Counted from the first letter of the stretch, positions 1-9,694 are shown. The stretch is DNA of 49,314 nucleotides from Gammaproteobacteria bacterium (GCA_030431985.1 JAUIIB010000019.1:1-49314); one strand, 5' to 3'. Program-made: numbers and translations. Notes: a model not told the origin generated them from the sequence alone.

Positions 1-51
1 AATATTCTTCGCCGCTAATTCGGCGATTGCTTGCAGTTCTTTGTTCTTCAT
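1..51 (-). CDS. IS256-family transposase, N-terminal fragment (runs off window)
   Basis: Read on the minus strand, an ATG at 51-49 opens MKNKELQAIAELAAKNI and runs off the window edge. This opening closely resembles the start of IS256-family (mutator-type DDE) transposases. A purine-rich ribosome-binding site, GGGAAAGGA, sits about 10 bases upstream. Only 17 residues are visible, so neither the catalytic residues nor the integrity of the element can be judged. The left boundary of the element must lie beyond position 1. Confidence 0.65.
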   Translation of the reverse strand, partial: MKNKELQAIAELAAKNI

Positions 52-125
52 CGTCTGTTTATCCTTTCCCATATCCGGGGTTAATGATAAACAGTTACAC
101 AGAATTTGTTACAGTCTCCACGTCC
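52..125 (-). mobile_element. Probable terminal region of the IS256-type element
   Basis: Upstream of the transposase start the minus strand reads TTCTGTGTAACTGTTTATC at about 105-87. This kind of ATTCTGTGTAA sequence is common at the ends of proteobacterial IS256 elements. The outer end of the inverted repeat is probably near 100-125, but the other end of the element is outside the window, so the boundary cannot be fixed. The target-site duplication could not be checked. Confidence 0.45.
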
Positions 126-215
126 TAGCCAAGAAAATATGCCCCGCCAAAGTGGGAAAATCTGAACACCGGTTATTATCTTTCTTATTTGGCCTACACC
201 GCTTATGCGATTCCT

Positions 216-878
216 TTATCTAAGAATCGTGTAATGCATTGCAGCTACAGCACAACGCTGAGAAATCGGTTCTCCCGTCCTATGGTGGGGGATTCTATGA
301 CCGCGATTAACCAGGATTCCATCATATGGATAAGCTAATGGAATGCCGCTATTTGGCTTCCACTCCCCCCCTTGAAAATAAGCATCCAGTTGGCTCTGGT
401 TCTGCGCTTCCAGTTCCGGATGGAAATGGAGCGGACCGACTTTTCCCAACACAGAGACTAAAACTGAAATGTCGCTTTTTTCAGGATCAATATGCAGTGA
501 AATCGCATCCGTTCCTTCATAAAAAATATACCAGGAATTTAAAGGTTCGAGTATATAGCCTGTTAGAACACGTAACAAAGGCAACAGTGCATTCTGAAAC
601 TGTGGAAGCACAGTTTCAGAATGAAATCGTTTTGTAGATTCATAGACTGCTGTTTCCGGCGAATGTTTTCCTACGCTTGCCATGCTATGACTATCTGGAA
701 TTTCTTTATTCCGCTCAGCCGATGCAATGGCATCCTTTTCCAGCGTGGAAAACAAATCAGCCTTTATCAGGCGCTGAATTGCCACAAAACCTGTATTACG
801 GAACTGTGAGCCTTTTTTCAAAACGACATGAGTCGGAATCGCTTTCAGTCCGTTCATCACAACACTTTCATGCATCAT
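216..878 (-). CDS. Putative 2-oxoglutarate/Fe(II)-type oxygenase
   Basis: This is a 220-residue soluble protein with no signal peptide. About two thirds of the way along it has an H-x-D pair in SLHIDPEKS. Further on there is a histidine-rich segment, NRGHRIPHHRTG, followed by an arginine in SQRCAVAAMHY. This order (HxD, distal His, Arg about ten residues later) matches the double-stranded beta-helix of 2OG-Fe(II) oxygenases, with the Arg as the likely 2OG carboxylate anchor. The substrate cannot be told. The gene stands alone between an IS256 end and another minus-strand gene. It could instead be another cupin-like protein; the assignment rests on spacing of motifs only. Confidence 0.5.
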   Translation of the reverse strand: MMHESVVMNGLKAIPTHVVLKKGSQFRNTGFVAIQRLIKADLFSTLEKDAIASAERNKEIPDSHSMASVGKHSPETAVYESTKRFHSETVLPQFQNALLPLLRVLTGYILEPLNSWYIFYEGTDAISLHIDPEKSDISVLVSVLGKVGPLHFHPELEAQNQSQLDAYFQGGEWKPNSGIPLAYPYDGILVNRGHRIPHHRTGEPISQRCAVAAMHYTILR

Positions 879-1110
879 CTATAGGTACGAAAAATATCAG
901 GATAATTGGCTATGGATTCTTATATGCCGGAACATATTGTATAGATCATAGATAATATTTGGGTAATGAGAATTTAAAATTAATTCGCGCCACTCATAAA
1001 CCAGTTACACTGGATATTGTACCCCGTCAGCACAAATCGGAACAACAAGCCCAATTACCTGGAGTCTGTTGACATTTCAGCCTCCAATGCTTTTAGGTGA
1101 ATAGTACCAT

Positions 1111-1713
1111 TTACTTCTTCCGGAATGGCTTACGCTTGTTGACATATAACGTTGCACCAACTTGCGGCTTTCCAGCTGACGTTTCCAGCGAGTTAAGCGT
1201 CTTATTAAATGACTCTTTCGCAACTTCACGCCTGACAATATCTGTAGTCATTAATGCTAGTTTTCCGCACTGCTCTTCAATTTTGTGATGACCCGATATT
1301 ACGCTATGCATCAGCGCTTCCTTTGCCCTGGAATCAGGATTCGAACAATCAATAACCTCAGCAATCACATTTGCATAGTTAGCCGTCAGTTCGTCTAGCA
1401 CTGCCTTTTCTTCAAGTGTTTCAGGAGCATAAAAACTAAGCAGCGTATGCAGTTGCGTTTCTGGAATCCTCTTGCCGGGAAGCGCCATCGGCGTTCCGCT
1501 ATTGATTTTCATTGCTGCAGAACCGGCGAGTTCGCGGTATGAATTCTCGAAAAGATCTAATACAGAACTCAGCTCCTCGAGTTTATTTCGCCTGTGAAAA
1601 ATTTCTTCCCAATGCTTTTGCTCCTCAATAAGCCGAGCAGTTGACACTCGGAACAATAATGCGCCTATTGCTACACCGACCAATGCAATTAATGCGCCCG
1701 CCCATTCTTCCAC
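1111..1713 (-). CDS. Membrane-anchored protein of unknown function
   Basis: The protein has 200 residues. The first 22 or so form a hydrophobic helix (MEEWAGALIALVGVAIGALLF), so it is probably anchored in the inner membrane with the rest in the cytoplasm. The remainder is helical and charged, with a coiled-coil-like start (LIEEQKHWEEIFHRRNKLEE) and a basic tail ending KRKPFRKK. I recognise no family. The 232-base gap to the downstream gene holds no gene I can support. Confidence 0.6.
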   Translation of the reverse strand: MEEWAGALIALVGVAIGALLFRVSTARLIEEQKHWEEIFHRRNKLEELSSVLDLFENSYRELAGSAAMKINSGTPMALPGKRIPETQLHTLLSFYAPETLEEKAVLDELTANYANVIAEVIDCSNPDSRAKEALMHSVISGHHKIEEQCGKLALMTTDIVRREVAKESFNKTLNSLETSAGKPQVGATLYVNKRKPFRKK

Positions 1714-1794
1714 TCATATCCTCCGGCCATCTATTTAGCTCTTATCATAACAAACTTCAATTATATTTTCTTTTCCAAGCGTATCACGCAGCCT

Positions 1795-1928
1795 ACGCGC
1801 GAACATTTGAAAAAAGATGTTCCGAATTATATTCGTTATTACAACCATGACCGGTTACATACAGCTACAGCGGAATGTAACCGGCTAAATATCAACTGTC
1901 TCTCATTAATTTGTCCGGTTCGAGTTGA
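1795..1928 (+). pseudogene. IS3-family transposase (OrfB) C-terminal remnant
   Basis: The frame set by the codon at 1801 reads EHLKKDVPNYIRYYNHDRLH followed by TA. This is the typical last part of an IS3-type integrase-fold transposase (the YYN..RLH segment near the catalytic Glu). A small indel around 1898-1905 moves the frame; the next frame then reads INLSGSS and a TGA at 1926-1928, again a common end for these proteins. No upstream part of the transposase is present. This is a decayed tail left by an insertion or rearrangement. Confidence 0.65.
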
Positions 1929-1967
1929 CCAGAACAACCGTTTGGTTGATGTTGATACTGTACTAAG

Positions 1968-3146
1968 TTAAGCGGGAATCATTAAATATTCTAGCCCTGT
2001 TTGCGAGACGCCGACAAGGTCGATATTGGCCTGATTGAGCATGGTATCTGCCGCCAGGACGCCAATTGATGCAACACTGTGTACACCCGAATCCAGTAAT
2101 CCGATGAAATAAACAGCCTCGGCAGGAGCGGGAGACGAACCCACTATGTTTTCGTAGAGGTGATTCACCACTGTAGTGTGGTTGGTTGCATGGCTACCAA
2201 GGGCTTCATTAATGGCGAGCTGCATGAGTGCTTCATAGTCTGTGCCATTGTCCAGCAAATGCAAGCCGATACCTGTCAGTGCTTTGTTGGATAAGGCTTC
2301 TCGGCCGAATACCGCGCCGATAGTCTTGGCCGTAATGCCGGCATTGCCGTCGAGATCCAGGGCGAGCGATGTATCCGCGAATTGCAGCCGTTCGATATCG
2401 GTGAGGGTATCCATCCCATCTGTTTGATGGGCGACCAGCCAGGTGTCATCAGCACGCTTTTCAATCTGATAGTCAGCCAAATTACCCTGATACCGACCAG
2501 TATCAATTGACTCATTGCCATTTAGGTGATCATTCCCACCGAAACCAGTCAAAACATCCTGACCTGCACCGCCCGCAATCATTTCATCTTGATCATGGTC
2601 GATGACAAAGGGTGTCTGGAAATCTGCAAACAGGTTCATGTAATCATTTGCGGAAATGCCATTGCCATCTTGCGGGCTGAATACGGCACCGGACAACAGG
2701 TAGCCTCTTAACCCCGCCGTGTCGGATGATTGACTGCCTGCGCCAATCAGATGTGATGCAGCCAGCATGCCTGAAGCGGTGATTAAAGTACCATTTAGAA
2801 CCTGACCGTCATAGTGATCCAGTCCCAGCGCCGTTATTCTGCTCCATAAAATATTCTGCCAGTCTTGAATGATGATTTCCTGAACAGGACCGTTGTCAAA
2901 ATAGTCTTGCTTACTATGGATGCCGTTTTTACCTGACCAGGTACCCGACCAATCATTTTTGAATAAATTGGTATCACTCCCATCAATGCCGTAGTAGCCC
3001 AGATCAAATAGCGCGGCTTCACCGAATTGGTATTTGCCGATAAATCCGTGGGGATTTTCGATGTGATAATTCTGAACACCGCCCGCAATACTGGATGATT
3101 CCCTAAAACCCAGTTCATCCAAGTAATCTTGATAGGTTTTAATCAT
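1968..3146 (-). CDS. RTX-type calcium-binding protein with lysozyme-like N-terminus and DUF4214 C-terminus
   Basis: The protein has 392 residues and three parts. Residues ~1-175 resemble a transglycosylase/lysozyme-like fold, with the conserved-looking HGFIGKYQFGEAALFDLGYY and ITASGMLAASHLIGAG. Residues ~190-215 hold a short set of glycine/aspartate nonapeptides (GGAGQDVLTGFGGNDHLNG), the calcium-binding RTX repeat. Residues ~275-392 match the DUF4214 pattern (GAVFGREALSN..., LLDSGVHSVASIGVLAADT). There is no Sec signal peptide, as expected for export by a type I system through a C-terminal signal; no type I transporter gene lies in the window. GAGAGAAG precedes the ATG. The likely role is an exported wall- or surface-acting protein. 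Confidence 0.75.
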   Translation of the reverse strand: MIKTYQDYLDELGFRESSSIAGGVQNYHIENPHGFIGKYQFGEAALFDLGYYGIDGSDTNLFKNDWSGTWSGKNGIHSKQDYFDNGPVQEIIIQDWQNILWSRITALGLDHYDGQVLNGTLITASGMLAASHLIGAGSQSSDTAGLRGYLLSGAVFSPQDGNGISANDYMNLFADFQTPFVIDHDQDEMIAGGAGQDVLTGFGGNDHLNGNESIDTGRYQGNLADYQIEKRADDTWLVAHQTDGMDTLTDIERLQFADTSLALDLDGNAGITAKTIGAVFGREALSNKALTGIGLHLLDNGTDYEALMQLAINEALGSHATNHTTVVNHLYENIVGSSPAPAEAVYFIGLLDSGVHSVASIGVLAADTMLNQANIDLVGVSQTGLEYLMIPA

Positions 3147-3359
3147 GCGACTTCTCTCGACGATTGGCCTTAATAATAGAATTACGTTTCACAATATATC
3201 CAATATCCATGATAACTGTGCTGCAGAAACATCATTATATTAAATGGAAATGATCCTAGGTGTTAACGTGCATATCGACTGACAAATCGTTTCAGAATTT
3301 TCTATACATAAGGCGTGTCTTTCTGGCTAATTGCGTCGATAATTTTGTCCGCTTCATGT

Positions 3360-3506
3360 GGTTGAAGAGTTTTGCAAAAAGACCGTTTGGCAAAGCTTAA
3401 TGATGTACTCGAGCATACTTTCTATCTACACTTGAAAGAAACCGAGTTTCGTTTTAATCTTCGCCATGATGATCTTTATTTTGAAAATTCAGATTATTAC
3501 GTTTAA
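3360..3506 (+). pseudogene. IS1595-family transposase C-terminal remnant
   Basis: One frame reads LAKLNDVLEHTFYLHLKE and then TEFRFNLRHDDLY, which is the characteristic C-terminal region of IS1595-type DDE transposases. Upstream, a different frame reads KSFAKRP, matching the usual FAKRRLAK stretch, so a one-base frameshift lies near 3390. Stop codons lie further upstream and the tail after DLYFE no longer looks like the family. TAA is at 3504-3506. No start or catalytic core remains. Confidence 0.65.
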
Positions 3507-3591
3507 ATCTGCTTTAACTTCCTAAAACACTGCATATTTTCTATGTGAAATTTATAATACACGTATTCAATTTAAAGCTGTACCCTTCATC

Positions 3592-4173
3592 ATGTATAAA
3601 ATACTGTTTGTTATCGCATGTTTTTCGTGCGGCATAATGTCCGCTTCAGCGGAACAAATCCGTATTCGTCCCGGTTTATGGGAAGTGATCACAACATCCG
3701 ATCTGCTGGCATTGGTACCGCATATTCCTTCCGAACAAATGCGACAAATTACAGAACTGGCCAAACGATATGGTCTGATCATGCCAGAAATCCGCAATAA
3801 TGCCGCCACCTCAAAGGTATGCATCACGCCAGATATGGCCGCACAGGATATTCCAACGTATTTCTACGACGGTCAATCTGGTTGCTCGATTGAAAATGCA
3901 TTTCGCACCGGCAATCGTTTTCAGATCACCATATCCTGCGATAATGCGCAATTCCAGGGTAATGGCACGGCTGAAGGCGTTCTGACCAGTCCGGAACAAT
4001 TTTCCGGGAAAACTGAATTTGACAGCTGGATGATGGATACGCCAATCCATGCAACCGCCGAGACAAATGCGCATTGGATTGGTGAAACCTGCAGCGTACA
4101 ACCCACACAACCGGAACGGCCCGCCTATCCTGGCAAATCCAATGCACCCCCTGAATTTATCCCATTAAAGTGA
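3592..4173 (+). CDS. DUF3617 family periplasmic protein
   Basis: The protein has 193 residues with a Sec signal peptide (MYKILFVIACFSCGIMSASA, then EQ). The mature part opens with the RPGLWEV signature of DUF3617. It contains paired cysteines (KVCITP, SGCSIE, ISCDN) and the family-type closing motif AHWIGETCS. The tail is proline-rich. DUF3617 proteins are small exported proteins with no established biochemical role. The gene stands alone with its own upstream region, just after an IS1595 remnant. Confidence 0.75.
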   Translation: MYKILFVIACFSCGIMSASAEQIRIRPGLWEVITTSDLLALVPHIPSEQMRQITELAKRYGLIMPEIRNNAATSKVCITPDMAAQDIPTYFYDGQSGCSIENAFRTGNRFQITISCDNAQFQGNGTAEGVLTSPEQFSGKTEFDSWMMDTPIHATAETNAHWIGETCSVQPTQPERPAYPGKSNAPPEFIPLK

Positions 4174-4339
4174 TAGTTTAAATTATTGTCTTCTGGAATT
4201 TCTGAATTGCAGAATTTATCTGACTCGTACTTCAACCAACAATTGGTGTTTTGTAACGGATTCACAACATTAAGACGAGTTAATCACCCGAATCGGTTAG
4301 AATTCTCCTATTATTCCTATTTCACTCAACTGTTTTCTC

Positions 4340-5680
4340 ATGTCACTTGTTAACAAAACCCAATCCTTACCCAGAGTCGGATTTATCTCACTGGGCTGCC
4401 CCAAGGCCTTAGTAGATTCCGAGCATATCCTGACGCAACTTAGAGCGGAGGGTTATGAAATATCGTCCTCATATGAAGCAGCCGACCTGGTTGTCGTCAA
4501 CACTTGCGGATTTATCGACAGCGCGGTCGAGGAGTCGCTTGACACGATTGGTGAAGCACTTGCTGAAAATGGTAAAGTCGTCGTCACAGGCTGTCTGGGC
4601 GCCAAGGAGAACGGTAATATCATTCGCGAAACACATCCACAAGTACTCGCGATTACCGGGCCACATGCACTGCCAGAAGTCATGTCGGCCATTCACACCC
4701 ATTTGCCACAACCGCATGACCCGTTCACCAGTCTGATTCCGCCGCAAGGAATAAAGCTGACACCGAAACATTATGCCTATGTGAAGATTTCCGAAGGCTG
4801 CAACCATCGCTGCACCTTTTGTATTATTCCATCGATGCGCGGCGACCTGGTCAGCAGGCCGATTCATGAAGTAATGCAGGAAGCTGAAAATCTGGTCAAT
4901 GCCGGAACCAAAGAATTATTGATTATCTCGCAGGACACCAGCGCTTACGGCGTCGACATCAAGTACCGCACCGGGTTCTGGCAAGGTAAACCGGTAAAAA
5001 CACGCATGACTGAACTGGCTGCCGCACTGGGTGAACTTGGTGTGTGGGTCCGGTTGCATTATGTCTACCCTTATCCGCATGTCGACGAAATCATTCCATT
5101 GATGGCAGAAGGAAAAATTTTGCCTTACCTCGATGTTCCGCTGCAGCATGCCAATCCACGTATCCTTAAAGCCATGAAACGTCCGGCCAATGCAGAAAAC
5201 AATCTGGCTCGCATTCAGCACTGGCGTAAAGTCTGCCCCGATATTACCCTACGCAGCACATTTATCGTCGGATTTCCCGGTGAAACAGAAACCGAATTCG
5301 AGGAACTGCTACAGTTTCTACAAGCAGCACAACTCGACCGAGTAGGTTGTTTCAAGTATTCACCGGTTGAAGGTGCGACAGCCAATGCGTTGCCCGACGC
5401 GATTGATGACGCCGTTAAGGAAGAACGTTACGCCCGGTTTATGCAGCTCCAGGAAGAAATTAGCCGCAAAAAATTGACCCAAAAAATCGGACAAACTATT
5501 ACCGTAATGATTGACCGTATCGACGACGATCAAGTGATTGCCCGCAGCAGCGCAGACGCGCCTGAAATCGACGGCTGCGTCTACATCGACCATCCGCCGG
5601 ACAATTTGCAGACCGGCGATTTCGTCGATGTTCAAGTCACCCGCTCGGATGCACATGATCTCTATGCACGTATCGCGTAA
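4340..5680 (+). CDS. rimO: Ribosomal protein uS12 methylthiotransferase RimO
   Basis: RimO adds a methylthio group to an aspartate of ribosomal protein S12, using two [4Fe-4S] clusters and S-adenosylmethionine. The 446-residue length is normal. The N-terminal UPF0004 domain has its three cluster cysteines at C20 ([12 protein letters not shown]), C56 (NTCGFIDSA) and C85 (TGCLG). The radical-SAM domain has CxxxCxxC at C154, C158 and C161 (GCNHRCTFC). A TRAM domain forms the C-terminus (~residues 375-446). The [12 protein letters not shown] motif and overall length separate it from MiaB. It begins a likely operon with the DUF255 gene 28 bases downstream. Confidence 0.95.
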   Translation: MSLVNKTQSLPRVGFISLGCPKALVDSEHILTQLRAEGYEISSSYEAADLVVVNTCGFIDSAVEESLDTIGEALAENGKVVVTGCLGAKENGNIIRETHPQVLAITGPHALPEVMSAIHTHLPQPHDPFTSLIPPQGIKLTPKHYAYVKISEGCNHRCTFCIIPSMRGDLVSRPIHEVMQEAENLVNAGTKELLIISQDTSAYGVDIKYRTGFWQGKPVKTRMTELAAALGELGVWVRLHYVYPYPHVDEIIPLMAEGKILPYLDVPLQHANPRILKAMKRPANAENNLARIQHWRKVCPDITLRSTFIVGFPGETETEFEELLQFLQAAQLDRVGCFKYSPVEGATANALPDAIDDAVKEERYARFMQLQEEISRKKLTQKIGQTITVMIDRIDDDQVIARSSADAPEIDGCVYIDHPPDNLQTGDFVDVQVTRSDAHDLYARIA

Positions 5681-5708
5681 TACTGACTAGCTCTTCGACT
5701 GCTTCACC

Positions 5709-7793
5709 ATGCCAAACCACCTTCAGAGCGAAACCAGCCCGTACCTTCTGCAGCATACGGAAAACCCCGTCGACTGGTATCCATGGGGCAGCGAAGCACT
5801 TGATCTCGCACGAGAACAGAATAAACCGATTTTGCTGTCCATCGGTTATTCCGCCTGTCATTGGTGCCATATGATGGCACAGGAATCATTTGAGAACCCT
5901 GAAGTTGCAGCAGTCATGAACGAGCACTTCATTAATATCAAAGTGGATCGCGAGGAGCGTCCCGATATTGACCAGATTTACCAGGCAGCACATTTCTGGC
6001 TTAATCGCAGTAACGGCGGATGGCCGCTCACCCTCTTTCTGACCGCCGAGCAAAAACCGTTCTTCGGCGGCACCTATTTCCCGGTCAAACCCCGGCATGG
6101 GCTTCCAGGTTTTCTGGATCTGTTGCCACAAGTTGCGAAAATTTATCATTCCCGTGGCGATGCCATTGCGGAACAAAATAAAAAGTTACTTGAATTGATG
6201 GATTTGTCGCTACCCACAAAACCGTCACAACACTGGCCGCTCTCAGCAGAGCCGCTTCAGGAAGCCATCAAAGCGCTGGAATCAAACTTTGATGCCAAAT
6301 ATGGTGGTTTCGGTCAGGCACCTAAATTTTTTCACCCTAGCGAACTAGCATTCTGCTTACAGTACTACGTTACAACCCACGATACAAAAATCCTGAATAT
6401 GGTTACGCATACCTTATCCAGAATGGCGCATGGCGGCGTGTTCGATCAACTCGGCGGCGGGTTTTTCCGTTACAGTACCGATAACCACTGGGGAATTCCA
6501 CATTTTGAAAAAATGCTTTACGACAACGCCCTGCTATTGCACCTGTATGCGACTGTCTGGCGAACCACCGGTAACACTTCATTCCAGAGAATCGCGGTAA
6601 AAACAGCAGAATGGGTACTGCGTGAAATGCAATCGTCGGCACCGCAAAATAGCGGCTTTTATTCGTCTCTGGATGCGGATTCAGCCCATGAAGAAGGCAA
6701 ATTTTATGTCTGGGACCGACTACAAATTGAAGATCAGTTATCAAACGACGAATATGCGATCGTCAAAACATACTACGGCGGACTAAGGAACCCACCTAAC
6801 TTTGAGGAAAAATCCTGGCATCTCGAAATCACTCAATCGCTTGAACAAGTCGCCAGAGAAGCAGGCACAAGTCCAGAAATCGTACATGACCTCATCGCCT
6901 CAGCACAACAAAAATTACTGGCACTACGGGAACAACGAATTCGCCCCGATTGTGATAAAAAAATTCTTACAAGCTGGAATGCATTAATGATCAAAGGCCT
7001 CGCCACCGCAGGCCGTATCTTCAAACAAGAAAACTGGATAAATTCCGCCGTAGAGGCAAGCGATTTTATTCGCGCACAGTTGTGGCGAGACAATCGTCTG
7101 GTTGCGACTTTTAAAGACGGCAAAGCTCATTTAAATGCATACCTGGACGACTATGCCTATTTACTCGACGCATTGCTCGAGCTCATGCAAACCCAATTCC
7201 GGGCCGCCGACCTTAGTTTTGCCATCGAACTCGCCGATGTATTGCTGGAACAGTTTGAAGACCCCAAAGCAGGCGGTTTTTTCTTTACCAGCCATGATCA
7301 TGAAACGCTTATTCACCGACCCAAACCCGTACAGGACAACGCAACGCCTTCGGGTAACGGCATTGCCGCCATCACATTGCAACGTCTCGGTTATTTTCTG
7401 GGAGAAACACGCTATTTAACCGCTGCAGAAAAAACGCTGCAACTGTTTTACCCATCCCTGTCGCTTCAACCGGACAAGTATGCCAGCCTTCTGACCGCTC
7501 TCAAGGAGCACATTGAACCGCCGATAGTGGTAGTGTTGCGTGGTGAGGCTATTACAGCGCAATCATGGCAATGGGCTATACAGGACCGGTTTCCCGGTGC
7601 AATCGTATTGAATTTATCTGGGGAACTTGTTGGCTTACCCGGTTGTCTTATCAAAGCACTGCCTGCAGATAACACAAGAAACTCAGTAACTGCGCAGGTT
7701 TGTAAAGCGGATAGTTGCTTACCCGACATTTCCGATTTGCAGGAATTGCTGCATATCTGTGAAGATCAGGGTAAAATAACGTTTCCTAAATAA
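5709..7793 (+). CDS. Thioredoxin-fold DUF255 (YyaL/SPATA20-like) protein
   Basis: This 694-residue protein starts with the diagnostic [22 protein letters not shown] thioredoxin-like domain follows, with the redox pair C50 and C53 in [11 protein letters not shown]. Its C-terminal two thirds (~residues 200-690) resembles an (alpha/alpha)6 barrel, with [17 protein letters not shown] and [10 protein letters not shown] as conserved stretches. The family is widespread from bacteria to animals (SPATA20); its substrate is not established, though a redox or sugar-related role has been suggested from folds. It has no signal peptide and so should be cytoplasmic. It lies between rimO and a cytochrome c gene in tight spacing. 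Confidence 0.85.
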   Translation: MPNHLQSETSPYLLQHTENPVDWYPWGSEALDLAREQNKPILLSIGYSACHWCHMMAQESFENPEVAAVMNEHFINIKVDREERPDIDQIYQAAHFWLNRSNGGWPLTLFLTAEQKPFFGGTYFPVKPRHGLPGFLDLLPQVAKIYHSRGDAIAEQNKKLLELMDLSLPTKPSQHWPLSAEPLQEAIKALESNFDAKYGGFGQAPKFFHPSELAFCLQYYVTTHDTKILNMVTHTLSRMAHGGVFDQLGGGFFRYSTDNHWGIPHFEKMLYDNALLLHLYATVWRTTGNTSFQRIAVKTAEWVLREMQSSAPQNSGFYSSLDADSAHEEGKFYVWDRLQIEDQLSNDEYAIVKTYYGGLRNPPNFEEKSWHLEITQSLEQVAREAGTSPEIVHDLIASAQQKLLALREQRIRPDCDKKILTSWNALMIKGLATAGRIFKQENWINSAVEASDFIRAQLWRDNRLVATFKDGKAHLNAYLDDYAYLLDALLELMQTQFRAADLSFAIELADVLLEQFEDPKAGGFFFTSHDHETLIHRPKPVQDNATPSGNGIAAITLQRLGYFLGETRYLTAAEKTLQLFYPSLSLQPDKYASLLTALKEHIEPPIVVVLRGEAITAQSWQWAIQDRFPGAIVLNLSGELVGLPGCLIKALPADNTRNSVTAQVCKADSCLPDISDLQELLHICEDQGKITFPK

Positions 7794-7816
7794 CTTTTAA
7801 TAAGGAATAGTCACAT

Positions 7817-8128
7817 ATGAAAGGAGTTTTAATAAGCATAGCTGCAGCTTCTGCATTATTTCTGGCAGCCAATGCGCAAGCTGATGCAGACCTAGCAAAA
7901 AGCAGCGGCTGCCTGAATTGCCATAATGTTGACAACAAACTGGTTGGACCAGCATTGAAAGATGTCGCTGAAAAATACGCAGGTCAGGATGACGCTGTAG
8001 AATATCTGAGCGGCAAAATCAAAAACGGCAGCCAGAATGTTTGGGGGCCTGTACCTATGCCGCCTAACGCCATGGTTAGCGATGAAAATGCAAAAGTCCT
8101 TGCCGAATTTATTCTATCGCTCAAATAA
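7817..8128 (+). CDS. Class I cytochrome c (c-551/c-552 type)
   Basis: This is a small periplasmic electron carrier of 103 residues. A signal peptide ends at AQA (residue 22). The haem-binding CxxCH is C32-L-N-C35-H36 and the likely sixth ligand is M81 in GPVPMPPNAM. The size and PMPPN motif match the c-551/c-552 group that passes electrons to terminal oxidases, nitrite reductase or cytochrome c peroxidase; a di-haem peroxidase is encoded at 25704. AAGGAAT lies upstream of the ATG. It is the last gene of the rimO-DUF255-cytochrome run, closed by a clear terminator. Confidence 0.9.
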   Translation: MKGVLISIAAASALFLAANAQADADLAKSSGCLNCHNVDNKLVGPALKDVAEKYAGQDDAVEYLSGKIKNGSQNVWGPVPMPPNAMVSDENAKVLAEFILSLK

Positions 8129-8149
8129 TTCAGGCCTGAACATTGTAAA

Positions 8150-8177
8150 GCCGACGTTAGTTCGCGTCGGCTTTTTT
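8150..8177 (+). terminator. Rho-independent terminator after the cytochrome c gene
   Basis: A 7-bp GC-rich stem, GCCGACG (8150-8156) with CGTCGGC (8165-8171), encloses an 8-base loop and is followed directly by six T residues. It closes the rimO-DUF255-cytochrome c transcription unit. Confidence 0.9.
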
Positions 8178-8211
8178 ACGGCTGCCAAACCATTTTTTTG
8201 GATTAATTCCT

Positions 8212-8625
8212 ATGAGAACATCAATTCAATGGAAAGGTAACGTCAGTTTTCTCGCCGAAACCGGCAGCGGCCATCAGGTCTTAATGGACGGTGCATCCGA
8301 GGCAGGCGGACAAAATCAGGGTCCGCGCCCGATGGAAATGATGTTGATGGGACTCGGCGGCTGCACGACATTTGACGTCATTTTCATCCTGAAAAAAGCA
8401 CGCCAGGATGTAACCGATTGTAGTGTCAACATTGAAGCGCAACGTGCGGAAACCGACCCAAAGGTCTTCACACATATTCATTTGCATTTCATACTCACCG
8501 GAAACAACCTCAATCCCCATCAAATCGAACGCGCCATCAACCTTTCTGCAGAAAAATACTGCTCCGCATCAATCATGCTTAAAAACACCGTAGAGATAAC
8601 GCATGATTATGAGATTGCGGGGTAA
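8212..8625 (+). CDS. OsmC/Ohr family protein (YhfA-like)
   Basis: The protein has 137 residues. Two conserved cysteines of the OsmC fold are present: C51 in MGLGGCTTFDV and C117 in SAEKYCSASIML. The GPRPMEMMLMGLGGC and EKYCSASIML wording resembles the YhfA branch rather than OsmC proper or Ohr. Family members with both cysteines can reduce peroxides, but the YhfA branch is poorly characterised. It follows the terminator at 8150-8177, so it should have its own promoter; no strong ribosome-binding site is visible. Confidence 0.85.
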   Translation: MRTSIQWKGNVSFLAETGSGHQVLMDGASEAGGQNQGPRPMEMMLMGLGGCTTFDVIFILKKARQDVTDCSVNIEAQRAETDPKVFTHIHLHFILTGNNLNPHQIERAINLSAEKYCSASIMLKNTVEITHDYEIAG

Positions 8626-8668
8626 TTAAAGTTCGTAAAACGGGAGCATTGATTGTTGGTGACAGAAT

Positions 8669-9085
8669 TTATTTTTTAAGACTCGAAAATAGCGGCATAC
8701 TATCAGTAATACATACTTTCAGTGACTCTATAGTTTCGTACATTCCAACCATAGCAGGTATTTGTATTGTTCCTCTGTGTTTTTTTAACGCTTCAACCTG
8801 CTGTTCTTCACTTGGCGCTTCTTTAAATCGATAAACCGCCACAATCTCACCATGCTTATCCAATTGCATAAGTGAATACTTTGGACCAAATTTTCTTTTT
8901 AATCCTTCATCGTAATCCAGATTGTTAATTAAACGAAAAACTTCGGTTACATTCATTATGTATTGACCAACCCAATAATTGATGTCTTCCCAAAGATTTC
9001 TAATATAACCAAGAACAACTATTTGCAATAAAGTTAGCAAAGAAGCACACAGAGAATTTGAATTAAATCGACGCAATAATCGCAC
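8669..9085 (-). CDS. Unknown protein; possible accessory/immunity gene of an orphan RHS module
   Basis: The open frame starts with GTG at 9085, one base after the stop of the upstream gene (TAA, G, GTG), suggesting translational coupling. An ATG at 8956 (MNVTEVFRLINN...) would give a shorter 95-residue soluble protein and may be the true start; neither start has a good ribosome-binding site. The longer form has a hydrophobic patch near residues 12-27. I recognise no family. It sits third in a minus-strand run after a displaced RHS toxin tip, where immunity genes are usual. That role is inferred from position only. The base composition is AT-rich like its neighbour. Confidence 0.45.
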   Translation of the reverse strand: MRLLRRFNSNSLCASLLTLLQIVVLGYIRNLWEDINYWVGQYIMNVTEVFRLINNLDYDEGLKRKFGPKYSLMQLDKHGEIVAVYRFKEAPSEEQQVEALKKHRGTIQIPAMVGMYETIESLKVCITDSMPLFSSLKK

Positions 9086-9086
9086 C

Positions 9087-9656
9087 TTATAAGTGCTTAC
9101 GACAATATGCTAATTTTTTTCTTTCGGCAGCACTCAGTTCAGACTCAATAGATTCATAAAGTTTTGTAGCTTTAGCATAGTTTCTTCTTCTAAAGGCTTC
9201 TTCCGCTTTGGGACGAACCTGCCTTGATAAAATTTCAGTAGCAAACTTGTTTGACAGCTCCTTTTCTTGTTTGGCAAGTTTGGTAAAAATACTTTTATTT
9301 CCCTTCAGAAAAGTGTCAGCATTTTTTCTTAATATTGCGCCTAATCTCTTGACGCCTGCAATCACATCCTCAGGTGTAGAGGCCGAGTAATTCCTATATT
9401 TCTCAGCATCTTCGGGATTAATTAGGTGTATTAGCTCGAAAACAGAATATGATTGGGAATTACGAAACCACCTTATCTGACCGAATTCAGCATCTATTTC
9501 AAACGAGATTCGACCATGATAAATATTCAAAAAAACAGTGCTCGATTCATATCTAACAATAGTGGGTTCGGCCTTTATACAACGCAAACCATAGTCCGGT
9601 AAGAAAGAAAACTCAGATCGAACAATTTCAATAAAATTCAATTGCTGACGGTGCAT
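9087..9656 (-). CDS. Unknown protein; candidate immunity protein for the orphan RHS tip
   Basis: The protein has 189 residues and no signal peptide. Residues ~1-85 are mixed and acidic, with INPEDAEKYRNYSAS. The C-terminal half is strongly helical and charged (KLAKQEKELSNKF, EEAFRRRNYAKATKLYESIE), the last part resembling a single TPR-like hairpin. It begins 38 bases after the end of the displaced RHS tip at 9695, the usual place for a cognate immunity gene. Low GC relative to the RHS core supports acquisition as a module. I do not recognise a named family, so the immunity call rests on position. Confidence 0.5.
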   Translation of the reverse strand: MHRQQLNFIEIVRSEFSFLPDYGLRCIKAEPTIVRYESSTVFLNIYHGRISFEIDAEFGQIRWFRNSQSYSVFELIHLINPEDAEKYRNYSASTPEDVIAGVKRLGAILRKNADTFLKGNKSIFTKLAKQEKELSNKFATEILSRQVRPKAEEAFRRRNYAKATKLYESIESELSAAERKKLAYCRKHL

Positions 9657-9694
9657 TATTGAATTTATATACTTAAATACATATTTCTAACAAT

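Noticed and set aside
326..955. Plus-strand frames opposite the oxygenase-like gene
   Set aside because: They overlap each other and the minus-strand gene, and show no protein family features.
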